From positions 186,001 through 250,000 of the forward strand of contig NTMA01000027.1 in assembly GCA_002917075.1 (NCBI GenBank): DNA of 64,000 nucleotides. The letters are read 5' to 3'. This document shows positions 53,702 through 64,000 of this stretch, piece after piece. The translations under genes and the position numbers were made by a program. Numbering within the stretch: position 1 is the stretch's first letter; every line of letters starts with the position of its first letter. Source of the stretch: Hawksworthiomyces lignivorus (taxonomy: Eukaryota; Ascomycota; Sordariomycetes; Ophiostomatales; Ophiostomataceae). The notes beneath the pieces were generated by a model. That model was given only the letters and a program-made list of their open reading frames with translations, made no database searches and was not told the origin of the DNA.

Positions 53702-56007
53702 TTAGTGTGCAAATCGAAAATCCAGGCGCCGGCTACCCTCTAATCGCGTCGTCTTCCGGTAGTGGGCCTGCTGCTCGAGCGTCAGAGCGTTCCAGATGCG
53801 CTCACGTTGGCGGTTGCGATAGACGTAATACAGCTTGGCCAAGACAATAAGGATAATCGATGCTATATTGATAATGAGCAGCGTGGAGTTGCCACGGTGA
53901 TACAGCGGCTTGTCGTCTTCGCGATATACTGTTGACGCAAAGATGCTTCCGGTCTGGCAAGCCATCTAGAGAGGTTATCAGTGTGTGCTGTCCCTACTAT
54001 TCGCTCTGATAAACTAAAGGGCAGCAACTTACATTATAGAGAGCAGCAGATACTGTGCGTGTTCCGACGTTGTTGGAGTTCTTGGAGCACCATCCAACAA
54101 GGATGGCATCTAGAAGAAACCATGAGTCAGCCGGATTATATAACAAACGAGATGAGAAATAATGAAAGAAAAAAAAAGGAACAACGTACGGCAGTACGGG
54201 TAGGACAACAGCACCATCACTAGTGCGTACGTCCCCCACTTGTCCTCAAACACGCCGGGCCAATACCGTAGCGCAACAAGGCACGGCAGCGTCCAAAGCG
54301 GCTGCAGGATGGCCAAGAAGGCTCGCTCGTTCCATCGCTCCGACAGCCGTGTCACCAGGATCAGGTTTGCCATGTGCGCTACGTCAGCCGGGATCGTTAG
54401 AAGATTCGTCGAGAAAGTGCTGAAGCCCATAGCCCGCAGAGTCAGCGTCAGGTATGTTCGGACGGGGCTTGTCGGCACGTGTACGATCAGGCCCATGGCA
54501 TACAGCGGCCACAGGCCGTAGTCCTTGAGCGCCTCCCACAACCGCTGGGGCGTCAGGGCCTCACGGTTATGCATGTCGCCCTTAGATGGGTCGTCGCGTA
54601 GCACACGGTTGACGACGATGGCTACCTCGCGGTCGGTGAACCAGCCGCGGGGACGGAACCATGTCTTTGTCTGCACGGCCGAGGCCGGCATCATAAAAAA
54701 GGAGGTCAAACCGACGAGGAGTGTAATGAGGCCCTCGATCAGAAAGAGCCATCGCCAGCCTGCCCAACCTGCAACGCCGCGCATGTGCAGGAGCACAAAA
54801 GCCCCAACCGATGTGATGATGCCGGTGACAGAGAGAGTGGTCCAAAAGTAACTGAGCCGGATGGGCAGCTCGCGAGATGTGTAGAAATAGGATAGCCATA
54901 GGACGAGGTCAGGGATGAAGCCCCCCTTAGAAGCAACATGTTAGTTCATGAACCAGGAACATGCCGTACCACAGCGCGTTGGGGGGGGGAGTGCCAAGGG
55001 GAGGGTTGTATCAACGGCAGCCGGTACTCACCTCCAGAAGTCCCAGTAGACTTCGAGTGAGGAAAAAGGAGCCGCGGCCGGTCAGAGCACACTGAGAGAT
55101 GGCAACTAACGACCAGGCAACCATCTGCATGGGGATCCAGCGGTCAGGGCCGAGCGCCTTCGAAACCAGCTGTGATGGTAACTCCGCCATCAAGAAGGAG
55201 AATAGAAAGATAGCATGTCCGTAGTTGTAATCTGCCAGAAGACGGTTGTTAGCTCAGTGTATATCGAAAGCGTAGTACCAGAGCAACAGAGGTCCATCGT
55301 ACCATTTGTGTTGAGGCCCAGATCATCCAGCATATTGTCCGAGACGGCCTGGCTGAGATTGCCTCTGTCGACCTGCAGACCAAAGAACATAACACACTGT
55401 GAACAAGAGAGTCAGCAAATCTGACCAATCTCATCTTCGCCGATCCCTTTCCAAGAGAATCGTTGATACCCACCGCCCACAGACAGACCCGGGCATCTAG
55501 CTTGCGGACCAGTCGCCGCTCTTCTGCCGCTGACCATGTCAGTTTGGGGTCGAACTCGTGTCGACACTCGTATTGACTCCGCTCGTATACCTGCCGCCAG
55601 TGGTCTGCCGTCGCTTCATCTGAAAACGGGTTATCCGTCTTTTCGATAACGCCCGCTGCACCGAGCTCCAGTGGCTCGCCCACGTCCGATGAGTCGGTTG
55701 AGCCATAGCTGTTAGTTTCCTCCGGGTCGTTGGAGGCGAGGGGCTTGTAGGAGGGCATCGCGGTGGTGGCACGTAGCTCGAACCAGCTACCACTCTCGTA
55801 TGTGTCGTCGATTTCGCCGCTGTTCCGACCGCCGAAGCTGTTTGCCCCGTTCTGCTCTAACAAGGGCTCACTATTGTTGCCGTCGTCTTGGGCGCTGCGT
55901 CGATGTCTGTTGCTCGTAAGTTCTGTGCGTCTGGGTCGTCCCGCCGTAGAAGTATCTTGCTGAGGACCAGCGAATAAACTCCTACGGCTGCGACGATGGC
56001 TATCCAT
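53702..56007 (-). CDS. MFS transporter, Dal5-like anion:cation symporter family, six exons
   Basis: An MFS carrier of 634 aa. Exons are 56007-55474, 55396-55303, 55231-55032, 54925-54190, 54109-54033 and 53965-53702. Joins restore the family text: [55 protein letters not shown] and [24 protein letters not shown]. The last stretch, and NRGN-type DRGNLSQA near segment 1, place it with allantoate/Dal5, pantothenate and nicotinate-type permeases. The first ~175 residues are a hydrophilic, Ser- and Arg-rich tail with an acidic dileucine-like EPLLEQ, longer than usual, which may control sorting. It lies next to a C6 factor on the same strand and a second Dal5-like carrier beyond it. The substrate is probably an organic anion. 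Confidence 0.9.
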
Positions 56008-56414
56008 GTTGGCGGATAGAGAGCAGCTGCCATTAATAGCGCTGTCGCGAAATTGGAATGGAGATGGACGTAATATGCGCTGCTAAGACGCAATAGGCCA
56101 CACGAGTAAGATGACGTGCTCGATTCGCGATGGCACAAGACACCCTCCCAACCTACCCCCCCCCCCCCAAAATAGAGACGAACAGCGTGTCTGGCGCAAA
56201 TTACGTGCAAATGTCGTTTGACGTATTTCTAAGACAAGATTCACATATTTTCACCAGTCTTACGCGAGCAATCTCTGCTAAATGAAATACTATGTGGCAT
56301 GTCACGATAGCATATCTCGACACGAAATCGAAAGAAAAGAGGCGCACTGTGTAAATACTGTACTACTCTGCAGATCTGGCTTGCCATAATTACGAGCCCC
56401 AGGCATTTGCAGCG
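56008..56414. other. Intergenic region with a poly-C run
   Basis: 407 nt upstream of the MFS gene. A run of about 13 C residues at 56156-56168 lies about 150 nt upstream of its start. Confidence 0.6.
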
Positions 56415-58400
56415 CTATATTATAAACATGCCGGTAGTCTGCCGCATGACTTCTAGATAGTCTACGCGGACGCCTTCTCTGCTCTGGCGCTTGATGACGT
56501 GCTCTAGTAAGAGGCGCGTCTTGCCAAAGTTGACGCCCCAGAGCTCGGCGTCCGCAAACTGCTTAACGATCCAGTCCTGGTACACCAGGTCCGTCGTCTC
56601 GATCCCAGCCATGAAGAGGATGCGCGGCCAGATGTTCTGCGGCGAGGGCGGCCGCAGGCGGGCGACCCACGACGCGATGCGCACGATGCGCGTAGCAGCC
56701 GTCTCGGCCGTGATGAGTCGTGAGGTGCCCGCGGCCCTGCTGGCGTCGGCTAGCGCGACGCGGTGGAAGCTTATGATGAGGCTGTAGCACGCGGCCAGCA
56801 GCAGCAGATAATTAAAGCACGCGGTCGTAATCTTGGTCGCAGGGCCCGACCGCGCCGGCTGAACATTCTGACCGCTGCCGCCAAAAATGGCTGCCAGGAT
56901 GGGCGCCACGGCACTGTGGCATTCAAGCTGCTCCTGGATCATCAGGAGGTCGGTCTGCGCGGCGGACCAGATGCCTACCGGCGGCGCGATCTGCCGGCGA
57001 TGCAGCTGTACGATGCGGCCTTCGACCGTATCAAACTGGACCGTCAGCCGCAGGAACGGTTTCAGGTCCACCGGGTTGGCCGAAGATGCCGTCTCTGAGG
57101 CAGAGACAGCTTCCGTCATCGGGGCCGCGTCTGGAAAGGCAAGTTCAAGAAAGTCATACTCGGCGTAGTAGAGCTCGATGTTTTGCAGCAGGCACCCGGA
57201 GCCCCCCACCCAAGAGGCGCGAGCATCGTAGGTGCCAAGCCAGATGAGAACGCGCGCGCCGATCTTTCCTAGCGGGGCTGCTGTGCCGCCAGCCTTCTGG
57301 TGCCGGCGGTGGGCGTCGACGAGGTCTGCGGTGAATTCCAGATGGCGGCAAAAGGAGTCGATGCCGCGCGCCGCCAGCAGCTCGAACTGCAGAGCGAACC
57401 AAATGGTCACGAGCGAGAGCTCAAAGTGGTGTGCAACATCTTGGTCCTGGTGCATCAAAGAGATTGCGTGTGCGTATCGGAGCTCCGCCATGCTGATCTT
57501 GTCCGCCTCCATGCGTGTCTGCCCAAGGTGGAGTGCTGTCCATGCCATAATGGCGTGGTAGAGCGGGGCGAAGAAAAGAGCCATATTGCTAAAGATTTGC
57601 GTGTATATATTTTCGTCGCCGGATCCACGAACCTTGGTGTACTGCGTCATAACATTGAGGTAATGTTGAATCAGGCCGTGGTCATCACGACCAATAACAA
57701 CAGCAGACTCGTCGGAGCTGCTCGTTTCAAACTCGATCGCACTAGATTTTTTGGCAGGTGGCAATGATACCACATTCGTAACAGGAATCTCTTCTAACGG
57801 CGTCGCCGGTACAGCCAACCAGTCCCCGAGAAAATCGAAATTCATGTCTAGATTAAGAGATACCGGTATGTTGTTTTGGTGTGCTTGGATCTCAGTAGCT
57901 ACATCTGGCATTTCCGGAGCGAATGGCGCTGGACTGTAACCTACGTCTGCCACATCTGAGTAGTTCGGTCGATAGGACGGAATCGGATCAGCAGCTTGAT
58001 CCACCACCCCGGACGAAGCGAGGTATCGCCGTGTGGGATCCCCGTCTGAGTGGCTCTCATCGGTAGGTATTGTGGAGTTTGGGGTGAGTTGATTAACCAC
58101 GGCCACTGAATTACGTTTAGGTAGCTGTACAGCTTGAGTGGACGGCCTGGCTTCCGTACCCGGCGGCGACGATACTTCTGTCTGTGCATTTCCCGGCCGC
58201 TGCTTAGCATTGTATGGAGAATTGACGAACCGAAACCGGACACGTGACGTTTCTACCGGCCCCGCAGGCGCGCCGGGCCGGAATGAGCATTCGAGTTCAA
58301 GACGGTCGCAGGCTCCGCATATGGGAGCTCTCATATCACACCGCACTTTGCGGCGGCGGCACGTTTGGCACCCTAGGGATAGTCTTAGAAAGCTCGGCAC
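56415..58400 (-). CDS. Zn2Cys6 transcription factor
   Basis: An intronless C6 regulator of 661 aa. The zinc cluster is at the very N-terminus, residues 11-38 (Cys 11, 14, 21, 28, 31, 38; CQTCRRRKVRCD, CGACDRLELEC). The long C-terminal part contains the weakly conserved fungal transcription-factor region found in many C6 proteins with AWTALHLGQTRME and LVTIWFALQFELLAARG. The mRNA is transcribed toward one Dal5-like MFS gene, while another starts 0.7 kb upstream on the opposite strand, so it likely controls one or both carriers and possibly the amidohydrolase beyond. The effector is unknown. Confidence 0.88.
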   Translation of the reverse strand: MPSFLRLSLGCQTCRRRKVRCDMRAPICGACDRLELECSFRPGAPAGPVETSRVRFRFVNSPYNAKQRPGNAQTEVSSPPGTEARPSTQAVQLPKRNSVAVVNQLTPNSTIPTDESHSDGDPTRRYLASSGVVDQAADPIPSYRPNYSDVADVGYSPAPFAPEMPDVATEIQAHQNNIPVSLNLDMNFDFLGDWLAVPATPLEEIPVTNVVSLPPAKKSSAIEFETSSSDESAVVIGRDDHGLIQHYLNVMTQYTKVRGSGDENIYTQIFSNMALFFAPLYHAIMAWTALHLGQTRMEADKISMAELRYAHAISLMHQDQDVAHHFELSLVTIWFALQFELLAARGIDSFCRHLEFTADLVDAHRRHQKAGGTAAPLGKIGARVLIWLGTYDARASWVGGSGCLLQNIELYYAEYDFLELAFPDAAPMTEAVSASETASSANPVDLKPFLRLTVQFDTVEGRIVQLHRRQIAPPVGIWSAAQTDLLMIQEQLECHSAVAPILAAIFGGSGQNVQPARSGPATKITTACFNYLLLLAACYSLIISFHRVALADASRAAGTSRLITAETAATRIVRIASWVARLRPPSPQNIWPRILFMAGIETTDLVYQDWIVKQFADAELWGVNFGKTRLLLEHVIKRQSREGVRVDYLEVMRQTTGMFII

Positions 58401-59087
58401 CTAAGAGAGGTGTGGGGATTGAGGCTCCATGCTACGATACCTGTCTTAGATCTCGTCACACGTGGACTGGCCATGCTCAACCGGCCTCTCTCGTTGTGGG
58501 GTTCAATAGAGTGAGCAGCTGGCGGAAAACTGCTTATGTCCCTTTCGCTCGGACCAGGACAGCGGAGCGGGATTTGAGAAGGACAGAGTGCAAAGCGAGT
58601 ATTCTACCGTTCTTGGATTGTGCATGCAAGTAAGAATGCCATCAAAGACAGGAAAAATGCGTAAACGAGGGAGAGACTATGGCTTTACTTCTTTGTGGCT
58701 GGTTCGATATAGCAAGCGGGCGTAGTCGCCTAATCTTCCGTATTCGGCGTACGGCTCGTGCCGCTAATAAATTAGCCAAGGTCAGCGACCCCAGAAACCC
58801 ACAAAACGAGCCGATGATAGATGCTCCGCAGATAAGAATCGACAAATTTTATTTTCTCGGCCCATGCAACGACTCATAGAAGAGAGGAACGATAGCTAAC
58901 GAAATGGAATATCCTTCTGCGGCGAAGGGTTGTCTTGCTGATAAGGCCGAGCATGTTGATAACAAGTTTATTAAATAACCTTAAATCGCCTTCGCCAGCA
59001 TGGCATCTCAATAGACCTGTGTGGATACGCTGTCTCTTAAGCCCTCATCTTTTTAGGAATTTCCGACGTTTGACTCGTTGAGACATC
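58401..59087. other. Divergent promoter region, C6 factor/MFS
   Basis: 687 nt between divergent starts of the regulator and the second Dal5-like carrier. I see no CCTCGG and no clear repeat. Confidence 0.5.
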
Positions 59088-60960
59088 ATGGAGAATGCCA
59101 AGGCTTCAGCTGAAGCGCCTGCCGAGAAATTCGGCATCGAGCCGGCAGCTCAGAAAAGCTCTATTTCGCTCGACGAAGGTGTCGACATGGCTTACCGCTT
59201 TGCAAAGGAGCATCACGTTGAACCTTTGAGCGAAGCCGACAATAAGCGTATCTTGCGCAAGATTGATACCCATTTGTTGCCTCTAGTATGTTGTGCTATT
59301 ATTGTCCACGATTGTGGTTTTCCGCACAAGTGCGCTGACAGCAGCTAAAGATGATAATCACCTACACGCTCAATTTCATGGACAAGAATGCCCTTTCATA
59401 CTCAGCCAACTTTGGCCTGACTACGGATAATGTATATGACCATGACTTCTTTCCAACTACTGGGTGATCCAAAGTCTCAGTTGGCTTGTTGCTGACTATT
59501 ATGTTCTATAATCAAGCACCTGGTTGGAAATGAGTACAGCTGGGCATCTGGTTCCGTATTCTACCTTGGTACGTGGCTCAACATTCTATTCCACTTAACA
59601 CCCCCTCTCTACGCTCTCCTGTGTATGCCTTGTTATATACGCGCATAAAGTCTGCAGGCAAAAACTGACCTGCGGTTTACAGCATACATGGTCTCCCAGC
59701 CAATTGTGGCACGGCTTATCGTGCGGTTCCCCCTTGGACGCTTTGTCGCCATCGCAACTATACTCTGGGGCGCTGTTCTCATGACAGTTGCGGCTTCACG
59801 CTCATTTGCCAGCCTTATGACTATTCGTGCCATCCTAGGTTGTATGGAGTCGTGTATCAACCCGGCATTCATCGTTATATCTTCCCAGTGGTGGACTCGT
59901 GAGGAGCAGCCTCTGCGCATCACTTTCTGGTACCTGGGTAACTCGATCGGTCAGGTCTGCGGCGGCCTGCTCGGCTACGGTATTGCACACATCACCTACA
60001 AAGCCGTCCCAGACTGGGCCTGGTTCTTCATAATCTTTGGCGCCATCACCATCTGCTACGGGGCTTTCATGTTCTATTACTTGCCTGACTCGCCCATGAC
60101 AGCACGCTGGCTGTCAGATCACGATCGAGCCCTGGCAGTTGAGCGCGTGCGCAGTAATCGCACCGGCGTGGCAACCCCGGTATGGAAATGGTCTCAGTTT
60201 AGGGAGTGCATTTTGGACATCCAGTGCTGGATTCTTGTGGCTACTTTCTTCCTCGACGACATCCCGGCCGGCGGGGTGGCCTCGTTTGGCAGCATCGTCG
60301 TCAAGGATTTTGGTTTCAGCACACTCTATTCGACTCTTCTTCTAGTGCCTCTTGGCGTTATACAAGCAATCTGTATCCTCTTTGGCGGAGTGATGACAAG
60401 AAAATTCAAGAATATTCGGCTGTGGCTAGTTGCAGGTATAGTCTTTCCACAAGCCACCGTCTGCACGACTTCTCTGAACGACTTAGAACTAAAATATTTC
60501 TGTCTCTTCCACAGGTTGCCAAATTCCAGCTCTGATTGGCGCTGTTCTTCTTTATACTTTGCCTCGCTCCAATAAGCGTGGCCTCCTCGGCTCTTACTAT
60601 GTGGTGCAGACTCACGGCATCGTGGGCACGCTCACAATGTCACTGGTCTCGAGCAATTTCGCAGGCTATACCAAAAAGGCCACGGCATCCGCCATGATGT
60701 ACGTAGCATTCTGTGTTGGACAGGTGGTTGCGCCACAGCTCTTCCTCAGCAAGGAGGCGCCCGTATACCAGACTGCGTTTCGAGCAGCCTTCTGTTGTCT
60801 TGCGATCAACATCGTGATCAGCATTGTTTTACGATTCTACCTCATCTGGGAGAACAAACGGCGCGACAGCAACGCGATTGAAGCGCCTGCGATTGAGGGC
60901 GACGAATTTTTAGATCTTACCGACAAGCAGCAACAGAGCGTATTTAGGTACGTGTATTAG
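59088..60960 (+). CDS. MFS transporter, Dal5-like anion:cation symporter family, five exons
   Basis: A second Dal5-like carrier of 511 aa. Exons are 59088-59285, 59345-59431, 59517-59568, 59683-60435 and 60515-60960. Joins give THLLPL-LKMIITYTLNFMDKNALS, the conserved DKNALSYA-type start of segment 1, then SVFYL-AYMVSQP and LVAG-CQIPALIGA. Middle motifs are FPLGRFVAIATILWG, RAILGCMESCINPAF and YLPDSPMTARWLSD. The second half has SSNFAGYTKKATASAMMY, typical of this group. The N-terminal tail is short, unlike the other Dal5-like carrier in the window, so they are not recent copies. One acceptor (ATCAAG before 59517) is weak but keeps frame. The substrate is unknown; small carboxylates or ureides are typical. 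Confidence 0.92.
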
Positions 60961-61592
60961 GTATTACGGTACTGGTATATAAATATGAACAACATTTTGT
61001 CTATCAGTAGTCTTCACCCTGGAGTAGTACATTGAGGTTTTATATATTATGTAGCAAATTAAGATCAGTAAGCTGGGTGAATGACTCCGAAATACTGTAC
61101 CACTTGGATACTTTAGTACCGGTAAAACTTTTCGCATCTCTCATACTACGATTGAAGTCAAAACGTCGTCCCACGCTGTAGAACATATGCATGACACTGT
61201 GCGCCTTTGCCAAGTGAAAATTGATTGGCAGTGCTGGAAATAACTCTTGCTCCAGAGTTACTTATCAGTGATCTACATTAGCTTCAGTATCATTGCCGCC
61301 GAGCAGATTTCCTATCTAGGTCATATATTAGCGACGGCCATTGCCCCACGACTAATACCGCCGCAAATCGGAAGACAAACAGGAAAGCAAACTGGAGAGG
61401 AAGCGGTCTATGTGGAGCACAGTCGTTTATTGTGCCATGAACTCTTGGCTGGTGAGAGCTTGAGCTGGTGAGAGCTTCGGCATCCAGCGCTGTGTGTTCT
61501 TAATATGAATTGCTGGCTGTGGAATGGTCTTGGAGGAAGAATATCGAGACGCACAATGTCGCATTATATCACTTGTTGCTGCATAAGAGACA
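60961..61592. other. Intergenic region
   Basis: 632 nt between two genes on the same strand. I see nothing recognisable. Confidence 0.5.
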
Positions 61593-64000
61593 ATGGAGAA
61601 AATCAACCAGAGGCGGCACGCTCAATGGGATAGTCTTTACGAAGATGGCGCGCAGCCAAGGCCGTTTCTGCTTTCTAACCGCCACAAGCCCATACTTCTA
61701 AGCATCCTAGTCGCTGTTCTGACAACTTTCTTTCTTTCAAGCCAGTGGTTCTCAATTCAACAACATGATGCTGATGCAGATAGCATCTTCCACATTTCTG
61801 CTGCCGAGTTGGAGTATGGCCTTTCCCAATGCGCTCTCAACGTACAGCGTCCTGTCGTAGACGAGAGCCTCCCAAACACCCGCCTTGCCCAGCTTAGCCC
61901 TGCCAGGGGCGCTCGCACGGTGCTGCGCAATGCGACCCTTATCGACGGCGATGGCAAAGTTACAACTGGTTGCCATATCGAGATGAAGAAAGGAATCTTT
62001 ACCCGAGTCTATACCAGCAATGACGCTTTTCTAGAAGAGTTATCACATAATAAGGATGTTTCCGTGGTGGACTTAGGAGGCCGCATTGTGACACCGGGCC
62101 TAATCGACATCCACTCTCACGCTGGTGTACGCGTGACGCCTCAGCTCTGGTCTACCGAAGATGTGACTGAAACCTCATCGCCAGTCACTCCCTGGGGTCG
62201 CGCTGTTGACGCCCTTAAGCCGCATGACCCTGCCATCCCAATTATTGCGGCTGGCGGTGTGACGACGTCCCTAGTCCTAACAGGCGCCAAAAATCTCATC
62301 TCTGGCGAAGGCGTTGTCATCAAAATGAAGAAAGCCGACTCCATCCTCGGTTTAGTCCTCCGAGATCCGTTAAGCAGCAGCAGCAGCAGCGCCGACTCTG
62401 TACAGTTACGTCAAAAGATGCAGCATCAGCCAAAGCCACAGCGATACTTGAAGATGGCCGTCGGCGAGAATCAGAAGCGGCAGTTTCAAAATACCCCCGG
62501 CGGCCCCGTGAACCGAATCGGCGAATCCTACTGGATGCGGAAAGCGTTCGATGCCGCTCGTCGTGTCAAGACGGAGCAGGACCGGTGGTGCATGGCGGCG
62601 GCGTCGCCGGGGAGCCGCCGGCTTCTGACTAGCGAGTACCCGCGCTCGCTCGAGTGGCAGACGCTCGTCGACGTCCTGCGTGGCGACATGCGCGTCAATG
62701 TGCACGGCTACGAGCCTGAGGACCTCCTCGCCGTGCTGGACCACGCCGACGAGTTCGCCTTCAACGTCACAGCATTCCATCATGCGCTGCACTCGGATCA
62801 GGTGGCGGCCGAGCTCAAGTCGCGCGGCATCGCCGTCGTCGGCTTTTCGGACTCGTGGGGCGACAAGCAAGAGCTGTACAATGTGAGCTCATACTTGCCC
62901 AAGCGCGTGGCCGACTGGGGCATTCCCTTCGTTCTCACGCGCGACCACCCGGCTGAGCACGGACGGTGGCTTGCGTATGAGGCGCAAATCGCGCATCACT
63001 TTGGACTGGACACAGAACACGCTATCGCGTCCGTCATCGGCGAGCCGGCAAAGCTGTTGGGTCTGGACAACCGGCTCGGCTATGTGCGACCTGGATACGA
63101 CGCAGACCTCGTCGTCTGGGACCGTCACCCGTTGCGGGTTGGCGCCATGCCTTTGGAGGTGTTTATCGATGGTGAGAGCGTTGTACGCGCCTCGGATAGA
63201 TTTTGGAGCGCCTCTGAGGGAGCATTATACGACAGGAAGGCACCGGCATCAAGACCGACAGGCGAGGATGAAGGAGAATGTCGGATCGGCCAATCTGATT
63301 TAGTGATTCACGGCGTCACAACAAGTTTTCTAGGCGTGGCCGGCACACAAACGGAGATTAGTGGCAGCAATCTATCCGTTGTGATTCGCTCAGGTGAAAT
63401 TTTATGCGTTGGACAAGGATCGTGTCAAGATGTGGCCAAACAGGCCGTTGCTGAAGGCGTTCCGTCCGTGAATATTAACGATGGCCGCATTCTTCCAGTA
63501 CGTATGACATATTGCATATATACGTTTCATATTTGAGCTGGCAAGGAAGCTAATTTGGTTAATTGCAGGGCCTCACTATAGTCACACGCCAGCATGGCCT
63601 TGCCGAGATGCGCCAGGAGCCGAGTACTACTGATGGTTATTCCGATGGCAGCGAGCTAGCTCACCCCTTATCGGCGAAATTTGGTATCAAATTCGATGGT
63701 ATTCATCTTGAGAGAAGTTATCGCGGCGGAGTGACTCGCATTGTGACGCCACCACTTACTACAGGCTTCCTGCACGGTATCAGCGCCTTGTTTCGGTCAG
63801 GAGCAGAGAGCGGTATGCAGACCTGTGGTGCTCTTAGATATGCGAAGAATGAGTCCAAAGACATATACTTATTATGGGTCGGGACTAACTTGCAGTTTTA
63901 GTTCTTGATGCTGGAGCCATTCTTAAGCCTGATTCCGCTCTACATTTCACGATAGGACATGATGGCAAAAGTAAGTACATAAGGACACCCAGATGCTCAA
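61593..64000 (+). CDS. Membrane-anchored amidohydrolase (fungal 'CE9-like'), 3' end cut by window edge
   Basis: A metal-dependent hydrolase of the amidohydrolase superfamily. Exons visible are 61593-63497, 63569-63812 and 63902-63970, with a GTAAGT donor at 63971, so at least one more exon lies outside. A cytoplasmic tail is followed by one membrane segment (ILLSILVAVLTTFFLSS, about residues 35-51). The catalytic barrel has LRNATLIDGDGKV, GRIVTPGLIDIHSHAGV (first metal-site HxH), VNVHGYEPED, AFHHALHS and a late RPGYDADLVVWD. A second copy of the start-like pattern (DLVIHGVTTSFLG ... GRILPGLTIVTRQHGL) follows, as in the ~900-aa fungal proteins often labelled carbohydrate esterase family 9. A run of six Ser (AGC repeats near 62373) lies in a loop. 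It may deacylate an N-acyl or cyclic amide substrate brought in by the adjacent carrier. Confidence 0.88.
62372..62390 (+). repeat. AGC trinucleotide run coding poly-Ser
   Basis: A short AGC repeat inside the amidohydrolase coding region, giving about six Ser residues in what looks like a surface loop. Confidence 0.8.

Overview
The window comes from a filamentous ascomycete (Pezizomycotina) genome. The signs are short GT-AG introns of about 50-80 nt in most genes, three Zn2Cys6 (C6) transcription factors, several fungal-type MFS, ABC and OPT transporters, a glutamic (A4) peptidase, and gene-poor AT-rich spacers. I find 24 protein-coding genes and no RNA gene I can support. The ABC transporter is cut by the left edge and the amidohydrolase by the right edge. 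All exon joins were worked out by eye from splice signals and checked so that each coding length is a multiple of three; none is checked against transcripts.

Region 1 (1-3.3 kb): an ABCC/MRP-type ABC transporter.

Region 2 (4-39.7 kb): a dense set of catabolic genes. In order: SDR reductase, sugar-porter-type MFS, peroxisomal acyl-CoA ligase (ends PKL), peroxisomal MDR reductase (ends SKL), a FarA/CTF1-like C6 activator, an AtuA/DUF1446 protein, a 3-hydroxyacyl-CoA dehydrogenase fused to a YWTD beta-propeller, a cytochrome b5/b5-reductase fusion divergent from an anchor-less P450, a second C6 factor, a DUF885 protein divergent from an OPT oligopeptide transporter, a Zn alcohol dehydrogenase, an aldehyde dehydrogenase divergent from a cyclase-type hydrolase, and a MetX-like alpha/beta hydrolase. 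The hexamer CCTCGG (either strand), known as the FarA/FarB/CTF1 target in Aspergillus and Fusarium, occurs about 13 times in the seven intergenic regions in front of the oxidative genes and about twice in the rest of the intergenic DNA. My reading is a fatty-acid-like regulon for an unusual (branched, isoprenoid or cyclic) substrate: P450 with its reductase, then ADH and ALDH, then CoA ligation in the peroxisome, then AtuA, MDR, 3HCDH and hydrolase steps.

Region 3 (39.7-53.7 kb): a secreted glutamic peptidase, a long gene-poor stretch, a vacuolar carboxypeptidase-S-like M20 peptidase, a 4.6-kb gene desert with a MITE-like hairpin, and a membrane protein with three tandem Cys-rich ectodomain repeats.

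Region 4 (53.7-64 kb): two Dal5-like MFS transporters flanking a C6 transcription factor, followed by a membrane-anchored amidohydrolase of the type often labelled CE9. This looks like a second, smaller uptake-and-hydrolysis module.
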